Origin: Glutamicibacter protophormiae
GTDB lineage: Bacteria; Actinomycetota; Actinomycetes; Actinomycetales; Micrococcaceae
Length of the DNA stretch: 64,000 bases
Assembly (NCBI RefSeq): GCF_014647495.1
Contig: NZ_BMPH01000015.1
Coordinates: forward strand, 1-64,000
Direction: 5' to 3'
Of the stretch, positions 25,616 through 33,842 are shown piece after piece. Numbering within the stretch: position 1 is the stretch's first letter; each line of letters starts with the position of its first letter. The position numbers were made by a program, and so were the translations under genes. Below the pieces are notes generated by a model. It made no database searches. It saw nothing but the letters and a program-made list of their open reading frames with translations, and had not been told where the DNA came from.

Positions 25616-26545
25616 CTAGTCCTGGCGCTTGACGAAGGTGCGCAGCATGTTCTGCACGATATCTTCGGGCAGCGAGGTATGGCGGGCGATGATGTCCGTC
25701 ATGCCCTGCAGGTCGTTGTCGGAGATCGCGTCGAACAGCGCTTCGCGTTCGGATTCAGGAAGATCAGCCGCGTCGAAGTGCACCGGTCCGTCGGGACCCT
25801 GGCCCTCAAAACGGAAGTCCGCCACATTGCCCTGGATGTTGTCTCCGGACATCGGCGAGGAAGCGATCATCCGTTCCAGGTCTTCCAGCGGAAGCCCCGT
25901 GTAGCCGTGCAGGACGCTTGCCGCGCCGGAGAAGTTCGAGTCGCGCAGCATGGAGAACAGCTGGTCGTATTCGTTGGGAGGCAGCTGCTCGCTGGAGAAT
26001 TCCCGCTGTTCGCCGTCGACTTCGAACGCCATCTTGAAGTGGGTGGCGCTTGGCTCCGACTCGGAGCCGAACTGTTCATGCCATTCCTGCGGGATCACCC
26101 AGGAATCCTCGGAAGGCACGGGGTCGGCCACCGGCAGCACTTCGGCGTCCTTGGATTCCGCGGCCGGGGTTCCCTCATCGATGGCGGTCTGCGCTTCAAG
26201 CTTTTCGCGCAGCTCCTGGATTTCTTCCTCGCTGACGGGAAGCTCCTTGGCAGGGGCGGTCTGCGGATACTTGTCGAGGCTGCGCACCGCGATAACGCAG
26301 TTCTTCACCGTGTCTCCGGTGACCGCACGGTAGTTCTGCACCGCGCCCATGACATCGCCCTTGGCAAGGTTGCGATAGATGGCGTTGCGCGAGGCATCGT
26401 CCAATTTCGCGTTGGCGGCCTGCGCGGCCTCACGCGTCATCGCCTGGGCAACTTCCGCGGAGTTCTTCTTGCGAAGCGACTGCAGTCCGAGGTAGCCCAG
26501 GCCAATCACGGCGATGACGACGATGAGCCAGATGAAAAAATCCAT
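25616..26545 (-). CDS. Membrane-anchored protein with three internal helical repeats
   Basis: 309-residue protein of unknown family. One N-terminal transmembrane segment (about 3-21, FFIWLIVVIAVIGLGYLGL) is followed by a cytoplasmic or exported region that, by positive-inside rule (RKK after the segment), should be cytoplasmic. Three copies of a roughly 30-residue module are visible: about 59-90 (LAKGDVMGAVQNYRAVTGDT), about 199-230 (LRDSNFSGAASVLHGYTGLP) and about 273-305 (ISDNDLQGMTDIIARHTSLP). Between the first and second lies an acidic, Pro/Glu-rich linker. It is next to recQ on the same strand, 30 nt downstream of its stop. Confidence 0.7.
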   Translation of the reverse strand: MDFFIWLIVVIAVIGLGYLGLQSLRKKNSAEVAQAMTREAAQAANAKLDDASRNAIYRNLAKGDVMGAVQNYRAVTGDTVKNCVIAVRSLDKYPQTAPAKELPVSEEEIQELREKLEAQTAIDEGTPAAESKDAEVLPVADPVPSEDSWVIPQEWHEQFGSESEPSATHFKMAFEVDGEQREFSSEQLPPNEYDQLFSMLRDSNFSGAASVLHGYTGLPLEDLERMIASSPMSGDNIQGNVADFRFEGQGPDGPVHFDAADLPESEREALFDAISDNDLQGMTDIIARHTSLPEDIVQNMLRTFVKRQD

Positions 26546-26575
26546 ACATCCAGCGTACTTCGTTTAACTGAACAT

Positions 26576-28696
26576 TTACCCAGCGATTCCCAAAGTGAAA
26601 GGCAAAACACCGGGAGCCCCGGCGATGCGCAAAGCCCTGCCGGCCATGGCCAGCGACCATCGCGAATCGGTCAGGTCGTCAACCAGCATGACCGGGCCCG
26701 GCGCATCGGCCAGCAGGGCTTCCAGCGGCTCCGGGATCTCAAAGGCATCAGCCACCGCCGCGACGCGGAAGGCCGAGTTCCCACCCGGGCCGTTCTGCGG
26801 CGGCATCCCGCGATACTCCAGCTGGCCCAGGTACCTCAAGCGCCCCACGGAGGCCAGCTGCTGGGCGAGAGAGGTGACCAGCTGCGGGCGGGTTGAGGAC
26901 GGCATGGCCACCACCCCCACCGGGCGCTGGTCCCAATTCCATTCCGATAGCACCTTGATGCAGGCCTCGAACATGGCCTTGTCGATCGGGTGGTCGGCGG
27001 GATCGGCGAAGAGCTGGCGCAGCCTGTTGCCCCAGCCCAGGTCGGTCAGTCGGGCCAGCGCCCGGCCGATCGAGACCTGCTCGTCCTCCGGGATCTTGCC
27101 CTTGAGCGTGTGACCCAGACGGTTCAGCCCCGACGGGTAGAGCTTGCGCGGCTCGATGCTCACCCCGGCGCGGCCCAGCGCGTTTTGCGCGTTGTCCTTG
27201 GATTCCTCGGGAATATGGTCGTCGTACCAGGCGCCGGCGCAGTTGTCGCAGCGTCCGCACGGCGCGGAGCGCGGATCGTCCAGGGACGTAGTCAGGAACT
27301 CCATGCGGCAGCCGCGGGTGTTCTCATAGTCGATCATGAGCCGCTGCTCGTGCACGCGGCTCGCGGCCACGCGCTTGTAGCGGTCCGCATCATAGGACCA
27401 GGGCAGGTCGGTGCGCATCCAGCCGCCGGCCACGCGTTCCACGGCGCCGTCCACGGCCAGCACCTTCAGCAGCAGTTCCAGCGGCGAGCGGCGCAGGTTC
27501 ACCGCGCTTTCCAGCGCCGGCACGCTCATCGCGCCGTCGGCCTGGCCCAGCGCCTCCAGCACCGCGGTGGCGCGCACCTGGTCAGGCATGGAGCTGGTGG
27601 CGAAGTACTCCCAGATCTCCGCATCGTCGGCGCCCGGCAGCAGCAGCACGTCGGCGTTGATGCTGCCGCGGCCGGCGCGGCCGACCTGCTGGTAGTAGGC
27701 CACCGGCGAGCTGGGCGCGCCGATGTGGATGACGAACCCCAGGTCCGGCTTGTCGAATCCCATGCCCAACGCGCTGGTGGCGATCAGGGCCTTGACCTCG
27801 TTGGCCTTCAAGGCCTGTTCCAGCCGCTCGCGCTCTTCCAGATCGGTGCGGCCGGTGTAGGCGGCCACCTGGTGGCCGGCTTCGCGCAGCATCCGGGCGA
27901 TGTCCTCCGCCGCGGAGACCGTCAGCGTGTAGATGATGCCCGAACCGGTGAAGTCCTCGATGTGGCTCAGCAGCCAGGCCAGCTGCATGCGCGGCGAGGG
28001 CAGGCGCAGCACCCCCAGGCGCAGCGAGTCGCGGGCCAGCGTGCCGCGCAGGGTGAACACGTCGCCCTCTCCCCCGGCCAGCTGCTCGGCCACGTCCTCC
28101 ACCACGCGGGAGTTGGCCGTCGCGGTGGTCGCCAGCACCGGCAGCCCGGCCGGCAGCCGGTTGATCAGGTCGCGGATGCGGCGGTAATCGGGGCGGAAGT
28201 CGTGCCCCCAGTCGGAGATGCAGTGCGCCTCGTCGATCACCAGCAGGCCCAGCCGGTTCAGCAGCATCGGCAGCTGCTGTTCGCGGAAGGAGGGGTTGTT
28301 CAGCCGTTCCGGGGAAACCAGCAGCACGTCGATCTCGTCGCGCTGCAGCTTGTCCAGGATTTCGCGCCACTCCAGCACATTCGCGGAGTTGATGGCCGCG
28401 GCGCGCACGCCGGCGCGTTCGGCGGCGGCCACCTGGTCGCGCATCAGCGCCAACAGCGGGGAGACGATCAGCGTCGGCCCGTAGCCCTGCTCGCGCAGCA
28501 GCAGCGAGGCGATGAAGTACACCGCGGACTTGCCCCAGCCGGTGCGCTGCACCACCAGGGCGCGGCGGCGCTGGGCGACCAGCGCGCTGATCGCTTCGAA
28601 CTGGCCGTCGTGGAACTGCGCGTCCGGGTTGCGCACCAGGGCGCGCAGCTTGGCCGTGGCGGAGGTCAGCAGGTCCGAGTGCAGTGAGGCATCCAT
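26576..28696 (-). CDS. recQ: RecQ family DNA helicase with C-terminal phosphoribosyltransferase-like domain
   Basis: ATP-dependent 3'-5' DNA helicase, 706 residues. Motif I is QRTGWGKSAVYF (about 50-61), the Walker B is DEAH (155-158), ATTATANSRV follows as motif III, and the second RecA lobe ends QVGRAGRG. The zinc-binding RecQ domain carries the cysteines in CRMEF and CGRCDNC. Beyond it, instead of an HRDC domain, comes a region with a PRPP-type loop VMLVDDLTDSRWS (about 669-681), resembling ComF-like phosphoribosyltransferases. This fusion is known in some actinobacteria, role unknown. ATG at 28696. Confidence 0.93.
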   Translation of the reverse strand: MDASLHSDLLTSATAKLRALVRNPDAQFHDGQFEAISALVAQRRRALVVQRTGWGKSAVYFIASLLLREQGYGPTLIVSPLLALMRDQVAAAERAGVRAAAINSANVLEWREILDKLQRDEIDVLLVSPERLNNPSFREQQLPMLLNRLGLLVIDEAHCISDWGHDFRPDYRRIRDLINRLPAGLPVLATTATANSRVVEDVAEQLAGGEGDVFTLRGTLARDSLRLGVLRLPSPRMQLAWLLSHIEDFTGSGIIYTLTVSAAEDIARMLREAGHQVAAYTGRTDLEERERLEQALKANEVKALIATSALGMGFDKPDLGFVIHIGAPSSPVAYYQQVGRAGRGSINADVLLLPGADDAEIWEYFATSSMPDQVRATAVLEALGQADGAMSVPALESAVNLRRSPLELLLKVLAVDGAVERVAGGWMRTDLPWSYDADRYKRVAASRVHEQRLMIDYENTRGCRMEFLTTSLDDPRSAPCGRCDNCAGAWYDDHIPEESKDNAQNALGRAGVSIEPRKLYPSGLNRLGHTLKGKIPEDEQVSIGRALARLTDLGWGNRLRQLFADPADHPIDKAMFEACIKVLSEWNWDQRPVGVVAMPSSTRPQLVTSLAQQLASVGRLRYLGQLEYRGMPPQNGPGGNSAFRVAAVADAFEIPEPLEALLADAPGPVMLVDDLTDSRWSLAMAGRALRIAGAPGVLPFTLGIAG

Positions 28697-28838
28697 GGCA
28701 CCAGTATTTCAGTTCCAACCCACGAATTGCCCGCACCGCACCCGCGCTGGGGATCCGCGGCCCGGCGCGCGCCTGGAATGTAAGGCATTTCCCATGGTCC
28801 ACGGCGTCATCCACCGGCCCGCGCGCCGCTCCAGCCGG

Positions 28839-28844
28839 TAGGCT
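28839..28844 (+). promoter_or_regulatory. -10 element of the phosphomannomutase gene, leaderless type
   Basis: TAGGCT, 7 nt before the GTG at 28852; no Shine-Dalgarno sequence. Confidence 0.5.
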
Positions 28845-28851
28845 GAATCCT

Positions 28852-30276
28852 GTGAGTGAAGAAATTGACCTGAGCCAGAGCTTCAAGGCCTACGACGTGC
28901 GCGGCATCGTCGGACAGTCGCTGAACGCCGAAGCAGTGGAGGCCATCGGCGCGGCCTTCGTCGACATCCTGGGTTTGTCCGGGGACACCGTGCTGGTGGG
29001 CGGCGACATGCGCCCGTCCTCCGCGGAGTTCTCCGAGGCCTTCGCGCGCGGCGCGACCTACCGTGGAGCCAACGTGGTGATGCTGGGGCAGATCTCCACC
29101 GACGAACTCTACTTCGCCTCCGGCCAGCTGGATGCCGCCGGCGTCGTCTTCACCGCGAGCCACAACCCGGCCCAGTACAACGGCATCAAGATGTCCAAGG
29201 CCGGCGCGTTGCCGATTTCCTCGGACACCGGGCTGTTCGAGATCCGCGACCTGGCCCAGCAGTATCTTGACGAGGGGCTGCCGGTCTCCGGGGACGCCCC
29301 GCAGGGCTCTGTCGCCCGCCGCGACGTGCTGGCCGACTACTCCGGCTACCTGCGCAGCCTGGTCGACCTGTCCGCCATCCGCCCGCTGAAGATCGTGGTG
29401 GACGCCGGCAACGGCATGGGCGGGCTGACCACCCCGGCGGTGCTCGGCGACGCGGTGCTTCCGGGCCTGCCGCTGGACATCGTGCCGCTGTACTTCGAGC
29501 TGGACGGCACCTTCCCGAACCACCCGGCCAACCCGCTGGAGCCGGAGAACCTCAGGGACCTGCAGGCCGCGGTGCTGGAGCACGGAGCGGACCTGGGCCT
29601 GGCCTTCGACGGGGACGCGGACCGCTGCTTCGTCATCGACGAGCGCGGCCTGCCGCTGTCCCCCTCGGCGATCACCGCGCTGGTGGCCGTGCGGGAGATC
29701 GCCCGCGTGCAGGCGGCCGGCGAGGCAAGCCCGGTGGTCATCCACAACCTGATCACCTCCAAGGCCGTGCCGGAGTTCGTCACCCGCGCCGGAGGCACCC
29801 CGGTGATGACCCGCGTGGGGCACTCCTTCATCAAGGCGGAGATGGCCACCCAGGGCGCGGTCTTCGGCGGCGAGCACTCCGCGCACTACTACTTCCGCGA
29901 CTTCTACAATGCCGACACCGGCATGCTGGCCGCCATGCACGTGCTGGCCGCGCTGGGCGGGCAGGAGTTGCCGCTGTCCCAGCTGGGCGCCGAGTACGAG
30001 CCCTACGTCGCCACCGGGGAGATCAACTCCGAAGTCCAGGACAAGGCCGGGGCGACCGCCCGGGTCGTGGCCCACTTCGAGGGCCAGCCCGTCGAGATCT
30101 TCACCATGGACGGCACCACCATCGCGGCCGCCGACGGCAGCTGGTGGATCAACCTGCGCCCGTCGAACACCGAACCGTACCTGCGCTTCAACGGCGAGGG
30201 TGCGAGTGCGGAAGTCATCGAACCGATCCGCGACGCCGTACTGGCGATCGTGCGCCAAGAACAGCCAACCGACTAG
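28852..30276 (+). CDS. manB: Phosphomannomutase/phosphoglucomutase
   Basis: Alpha-D-phosphohexomutase of 474 residues, interconverting mannose (or glucose) 6- and 1-phosphate for cell-wall and glycan precursors. Catalytic phosphoserine loop TASHNP (Ser103), metal loop DGDADR (about 257-262), sugar-binding GGEHSAHYYF and phosphate-binding RPSNTEPYLR are all intact, giving the four domains in order. GEHSAH favours the bacterial PMM/PGM class. GTG 28852 is selected since TAGGCT lies 7 nt upstream; the longer open frame is upstream of the promoter. The next small gene follows after 9 nt. Confidence 0.93.
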   Translation: MSEEIDLSQSFKAYDVRGIVGQSLNAEAVEAIGAAFVDILGLSGDTVLVGGDMRPSSAEFSEAFARGATYRGANVVMLGQISTDELYFASGQLDAAGVVFTASHNPAQYNGIKMSKAGALPISSDTGLFEIRDLAQQYLDEGLPVSGDAPQGSVARRDVLADYSGYLRSLVDLSAIRPLKIVVDAGNGMGGLTTPAVLGDAVLPGLPLDIVPLYFELDGTFPNHPANPLEPENLRDLQAAVLEHGADLGLAFDGDADRCFVIDERGLPLSPSAITALVAVREIARVQAAGEASPVVIHNLITSKAVPEFVTRAGGTPVMTRVGHSFIKAEMATQGAVFGGEHSAHYYFRDFYNADTGMLAAMHVLAALGGQELPLSQLGAEYEPYVATGEINSEVQDKAGATARVVAHFEGQPVEIFTMDGTTIAAADGSWWINLRPSNTEPYLRFNGEGASAEVIEPIRDAVLAIVRQEQPTD

Positions 30277-30285
30277 GGGAAAGCC

Positions 30286-30756
30286 ATGAACTTCGAATCA
30301 CTGGACGAGGGCGTCAAGGACGCGCTGAACAAGGTGCTGAGCACCGCGCTGGGCGTGGCCCGCGAGCAGCTGGAAGAGCAGGGCGTTTTCCTGCCCTTCG
30401 CCATCGGCCTGGAGCCGCAGGACGGTTCCGACGAGGGCGAGCTGCGCCTGATTGCCGTCCCGCCGACCGACGACCCCGAGGACCCGGACGCCGACATCGA
30501 CACCGAGGCCATGGCCGCGGATCTGGTTCAGGTGCTCAGCCAGCAGGGAGCCCACTTCGAGGCCATCGCCATCGCCTCCGACGTGCTGCTCCAGGAGAAC
30601 GACCAGGACGCCATCCACGTGGTCGCCGAGCACAAGGCCGGCGCCGCGCTGGCCATCGTGCAGCCCTACGTGATGCCGGCCGAGCCGGGCGGCGAGTGGA
30701 CCTTCGAGGATCCCGCCGCCGAAGCGGCGGAGGCCGTCTGGTCCAACGCCCGCTAG
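30286..30756 (+). CDS. Conserved acidic protein of unknown function
   Basis: 156-residue soluble, acidic protein with no signal peptide. The sequence alternates predicted helices and strands: a first helix LDEGVKDALNKVLSTALGVAREQLEEQG, then strand FLPFAIGLE, an Asp/Glu/Pro-rich loop, and later strands HFEAIAIASDVLLQEN and ALAIVQPYVMP. It looks like a small alpha/beta domain conserved beside manB in related genomes (memory, not checked). Start ATG has AGGGGA upstream and lies 9 nt after the manB stop, so it is in the same operon; a strong terminator follows. Confidence 0.7.
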   Translation: MNFESLDEGVKDALNKVLSTALGVAREQLEEQGVFLPFAIGLEPQDGSDEGELRLIAVPPTDDPEDPDADIDTEAMAADLVQVLSQQGAHFEAIAIASDVLLQENDQDAIHVVAEHKAGAALAIVQPYVMPAEPGGEWTFEDPAAEAAEAVWSNAR

Positions 30757-30796
30757 CACGCGCCCGCGACGGGAGGCGCCTGCCGCGACAACTTCC

Positions 30797-30849
30797 ACGC
30801 CCTCCGGCCACCCAGCAGTGAGCTACACCGCTGACCGGCCGGAGGGCGT
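30797..30849 (+). terminator. Terminator of the manB operon
   Basis: Arms ACGCCCTCCGGCC and GGCCGGAGGGCGT around a 27-nt loop; it ends only 5 nt before the -10 hexamer of nsrR. Confidence 0.7.
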
Positions 30850-30854
30850 CGTCG

Positions 30855-30860
30855 TAGACT
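30855..30860 (+). promoter_or_regulatory. -10 element of nsrR
   Basis: TAGACT, 7 nt before the ATG at 30868. GGAG lies in those 7 nt, so a leaderless or very short-leader transcript is possible. Confidence 0.45.
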
Positions 30861-30867
30861 GGAGAAC

Positions 30868-31320
30868 ATGAAACTCAGCGCCTTTGCCGATGTCTGCCTG
30901 CGGACCGTCATGGTGCTGGGCGCGCCCGGAGCGGGCCAGCTGACCAGCCGAGAGATCGCGGACCTGGTTGCGGTGCCCTATAACCACGTCACCAAGGCGG
31001 TCCTGGAACTGCGCACCCTGGGGGTGCTGGACGTCGTGCGCGGCCGCAACGGCGGCGCCTCGATTACCCAGACCGGACTGCAGACCTCGGTCGGCACCCT
31101 GCTGCGCACGCTGGACAAGCGCGAAGACGTCGTTGACTGCACCGACCACGACGCGAGCGGCAACTGCCCGCTGGCCGGCGGCTGCCGCCTGCGCGGCGCC
31201 CTGCGCGCGGCCCGCGAGGCCTTCTACGCGGCCCTTGATCCGCTGACCGTGCAGGAGATCTGCGAGACCTCGCCGGCCATCACCTTGCTGCCCTTCCCCA
31301 CTGTGCGACGCAGCGCGTAA
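30868..31320 (+). CDS. nsrR: Nitric oxide-sensing Rrf2-family repressor NsrR
   Basis: Iron-sulfur transcription repressor of 150 residues. An N-terminal winged helix (about 1-60, with SREIADLVAVPYNHVTKAVLEL as the recognition part) is followed by three cysteines at 91, 100 and 106. Asp8 is also present, which in Streptomyces coelicolor NsrR is the fourth ligand of the [4Fe-4S] cluster (family knowledge). Loss of the cluster on NO exposure relieves repression. It sits directly upstream of the NO dioxygenase gene hmp, in whose promoter region a matching 11-1-11 palindrome is found. Confidence 0.93.
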   Translation: MKLSAFADVCLRTVMVLGAPGAGQLTSREIADLVAVPYNHVTKAVLELRTLGVLDVVRGRNGGASITQTGLQTSVGTLLRTLDKREDVVDCTDHDASGNCPLAGGCRLRGALRAAREAFYAALDPLTVQEICETSPAITLLPFPTVRRSA

Positions 31321-31381
31321 TTTTTCCGCGCCGCAAAAATACCAGTCAAACCCTGCTTTTCCGGATGTGGCGCAGCTCAAC

Positions 31382-31410
31382 TTGCAATTCGTTTCTACGT
31401 CGCGTAGAAC
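31382..31410 (+). promoter_or_regulatory. Promoter of hmp
   Basis: TTGCAA (31382-31387) and TAGAAC (31405-31410) with a 17-nt spacer. The -10 element overlaps a separate palindrome. Confidence 0.6.
31393..31409. promoter_or_regulatory. Second palindrome overlapping the hmp -10
   Basis: TTCTACG-TCG-CGTAGAA, a perfect 7-3-7 inverted repeat covering spacer and -10 of the hmp promoter. It differs from the NsrR-type site, so another regulator may act here. Confidence 0.45.
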
Positions 31411-31421
31411 TTAAAGCATAA

Positions 31422-31444
31422 ATCTTGCATTTCAAATGCAAGAT
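31422..31444. promoter_or_regulatory. NsrR operator upstream of hmp
   Basis: Perfect palindrome with half-sites ATCTTGCATTT and AAATGCAAGAT around a single C. This is the 11-1-11 A/T-rich arrangement described for actinobacterial NsrR. It lies 11 nt downstream of the -10 hexamer, where a bound repressor would block transcription. Confidence 0.85.
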
Positions 31445-31473
31445 AAACCAGACACTCTCCGAGGAGATACACC

Positions 31474-32649
31474 ATGCTGTCCACCCAGTCCCGCCCGGTC
31501 ATTGAAGCAACGCTGCCGATCATCGCAGAACGAATTTCGAGCATCACCCCGAAGTTCTACCAGCGCATGTTCGCCGCCCGACCGGAGCTGCTGGATGGCA
31601 TGTTCTCCCGCTCGAACCAGAAGAACGGAACCCAGCAGCAGGCGCTGGCCGGTTCCATCGCCGTTTTCGCCACCTACCTGGTGAACAACCCGGAAACCAC
31701 CCCGGAGACCATGCTGGCCCGCATCGCCCACAAGCACACCTCGCTGGGCGTCGTCGAGGAGCAGTACGGAATCGTCTATGAGCACCTGTTCGCAGCCATC
31801 GCCGAAGACCTGGGCGACGCGCTGACCCCGGAAATCGCCGACGCCTGGACCGAGGTGTACTGGCTGATGGCCCAGGCCCTGATCAAGATCGAAAAGGGCC
31901 TCTACGCCCAGCAGGCCAATGCCACCATCTACAGCAACTGGAAGCTCGTCGAGCGCACCGAGACCGGCGTGGATTCGGTCAGCTTCAGCTTCGAACCAGC
32001 CGATGACACCGCCGCCACCGTCGCCAAGCCGGGGCAGTTCGTCTCCATGCGCATGCCGATGACCGACGGCATCCGCCAGGTCCGCCAGTTCACCCTGAGC
32101 AACGACGTCCAGTCCACCACGCGCCGCACCGTCACCGTGAAGCTGGACGTGGACGGCGAGTTCACCCCGGTGCTGCACAACTCGCTGAAGGTCGGGGACG
32201 TCGTGGAGCTGTCCAACCCGTACGGCGACCTGGTCATCGACACCGAGGGCTCCCCGCTGGTCATCGCCACCGCCGGCATCGGCTGCACCCCGAGCGCCGC
32301 GGCCCTGCAGACCCTGGCCGCCGCGGGCTCCACCCGCGAGATCACCGTGCTGCACGCCGACCAGGAATTCGCTTCCTGGCCGCTGCGCGAGCAGATGCTC
32401 GAATCGCTGGGCCAGCTGCCCAACGCCAAGATCAGCACCTGGTTCGAGCGCGGCGAGCTGCCCGAGGGGCTGGACGCCAAGGCCGGCTACATGGACCTCA
32501 CCGAGGCGCTGACCGCCGACAGCCAGGTCTACCTCTGCGGCCCGCTGCCTTTCATGCACGCGGTGCGCTCGCAGGCGCTGGCCGCCGGTGTTCCGGCCGA
32601 GCGCATCCACTACGAGGTCTTCGGACCGGACGTATGGCTCGCAGCCTAA
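31474..32649 (+). CDS. hmp: Flavohemoprotein, nitric oxide dioxygenase
   Basis: Converts NO to nitrate with O2 and NAD(P)H. The 391-residue protein has an N-terminal globin (about 1-137) with distal Tyr29 and proximal His88 (AHKHTSLGV), an FAD-binding reductase barrel (RQFTLS motif around 210) and an NAD-binding domain ending YLCGPLPFM and HYEVFGPD. Length and domain order are complete. A GAGGAGA ribosome binding site precedes the ATG. Controlled by NsrR through the operator about 30 nt upstream. Confidence 0.96.
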   Translation: MLSTQSRPVIEATLPIIAERISSITPKFYQRMFAARPELLDGMFSRSNQKNGTQQQALAGSIAVFATYLVNNPETTPETMLARIAHKHTSLGVVEEQYGIVYEHLFAAIAEDLGDALTPEIADAWTEVYWLMAQALIKIEKGLYAQQANATIYSNWKLVERTETGVDSVSFSFEPADDTAATVAKPGQFVSMRMPMTDGIRQVRQFTLSNDVQSTTRRTVTVKLDVDGEFTPVLHNSLKVGDVVELSNPYGDLVIDTEGSPLVIATAGIGCTPSAAALQTLAAAGSTREITVLHADQEFASWPLREQMLESLGQLPNAKISTWFERGELPEGLDAKAGYMDLTEALTADSQVYLCGPLPFMHAVRSQALAAGVPAERIHYEVFGPDVWLAA

Positions 32650-32671
32650 GGCGCGAAGCCCACTAAGACCG

Positions 32672-32715
32672 GAACAGCCCGGACTGGCCATATGGGGGTC
32701 CAGTCCGGGCTGTTC
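32672..32715. terminator. Terminator between hmp and the hydrolase gene
   Basis: 16-bp perfect arms starting GAACAGCCCGGACTGG around a 12-nt loop, 23 nt after the hmp stop; it also lies 15 nt past the convergent hydrolase stop codon. Confidence 0.85.
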
Positions 32716-32729
32716 TGTTTGCCGGAAAA

Positions 32730-33842
32730 CTAGTCGGCGGCGGGGCCGTCGGAGTCGGTGGGCCGCTTGGCCACCGGGGGCTTCTTGGACAACGCGTGCT
32801 TCAGGTCGAGCTTTCTCGGGTCCAGCTTGCGCGGATCCAGCCGCTCCGCGAAGCCCTTGGCCTTGGCTTCCGCACCGGGCTTTCCGGCCTCGGCTACCGT
32901 TTCCGGAACCGCATCGGCGGCGGTATCTTCGGCATCCTGCGGGTCGATTTCCTCCAGGGTGGAGGTGCGCTTGAACGAGGCACCGCGCAGCTTGGGCTCC
33001 ACCGGCTCGCGCAGCACCTGGTGCAGCTGCTGTCCGGTGATCCAGCGGCGCAGCACCGAGTTGAACAGCAGCGGATTTTCGATGTTCCACTGGTGGTGCA
33101 TGCCGGGCACGACGCGGATGGCCGCCTGCGGCAGGGCCTCGCCAATGGCCGGGAAGGAACGCTGGACGAACTTCGGCTCACTGGCGCCGGCCAGCAGCAG
33201 GACCGGACCGGAATATGCGGACAGGTCCGCCGGCAGCCCTCCGGTGTCAAGATCACCCATGACCGCACGCATGTTCTCCGGCTTGAGCTTGACTCCGTGC
33301 TCGGCGAACAACTCGCGTTCATTGTCCACCATGCCGTAGGCCCCGGCCTGGAACTTCCAGTACCACTCGCTGCCGATCAGCTTGAGCTGCATACGCTGCA
33401 CCGCCTTCGCCGCGGTTCCCGGCGGCGCGACGGACACACCGGTGACGAACACCGAATCAACCAGTTCCGGGTGCCGCGCGGCCACATGCAGGGCAATGAC
33501 TCCGCCCAGGGACATGCCCACCAAGTGCACGCCGCCTTCGGACACCTCGTCCGCGATCAGCGCGGCGACATCGTCCGCCGCGGAGTCCAGGCCTTCCCAT
33601 TTTTCCTCGAACCGGGCGCCGAAGGAGGGAAGGTGCAGGGTGAGGATGTTGAAGTCGCTGAAGGCCAGCACCTGGGGATCCCAGCTCCAGTTGCCCACGT
33701 TGCCCCCGTGAAGGAAAACCAGGGTCTGCACGGGGCCGCTGTCCTCGGGCTTGCGGCGCGCGGGATGCATCTCGGGATAATCGGTCGCATCCCGCGCCGG
33801 CTTGGGCGTCTGGTTCTTTCCCTGGTCGTTGGCAGAGGTCAT
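32730..33842 (-). CDS. Alpha/beta hydrolase
   Basis: Cytoplasmic alpha/beta-hydrolase of 370 residues. HGGNVGNWSWD supplies the oxyanion-hole HG motif, GMSLGG the nucleophile elbow, and VPGMHHQWNIENP the catalytic histidine region. An extra C-terminal tail of about 90 residues is charged and low-complexity, with a short DPRKLDPRKLD repeat; it is unusual for the family. The ATG at 33842 overlaps the padR stop codon (ATGA), so the pair is translationally coupled, which suggests that the regulator controls its own operon. Substrate unknown. Confidence 0.85.
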   Translation of the reverse strand: MTSANDQGKNQTPKPARDATDYPEMHPARRKPEDSGPVQTLVFLHGGNVGNWSWDPQVLAFSDFNILTLHLPSFGARFEEKWEGLDSAADDVAALIADEVSEGGVHLVGMSLGGVIALHVAARHPELVDSVFVTGVSVAPPGTAAKAVQRMQLKLIGSEWYWKFQAGAYGMVDNERELFAEHGVKLKPENMRAVMGDLDTGGLPADLSAYSGPVLLLAGASEPKFVQRSFPAIGEALPQAAIRVVPGMHHQWNIENPLLFNSVLRRWITGQQLHQVLREPVEPKLRGASFKRTSTLEEIDPQDAEDTAADAVPETVAEAGKPGAEAKAKGFAERLDPRKLDPRKLDLKHALSKKPPVAKRPTDSDGPAAD

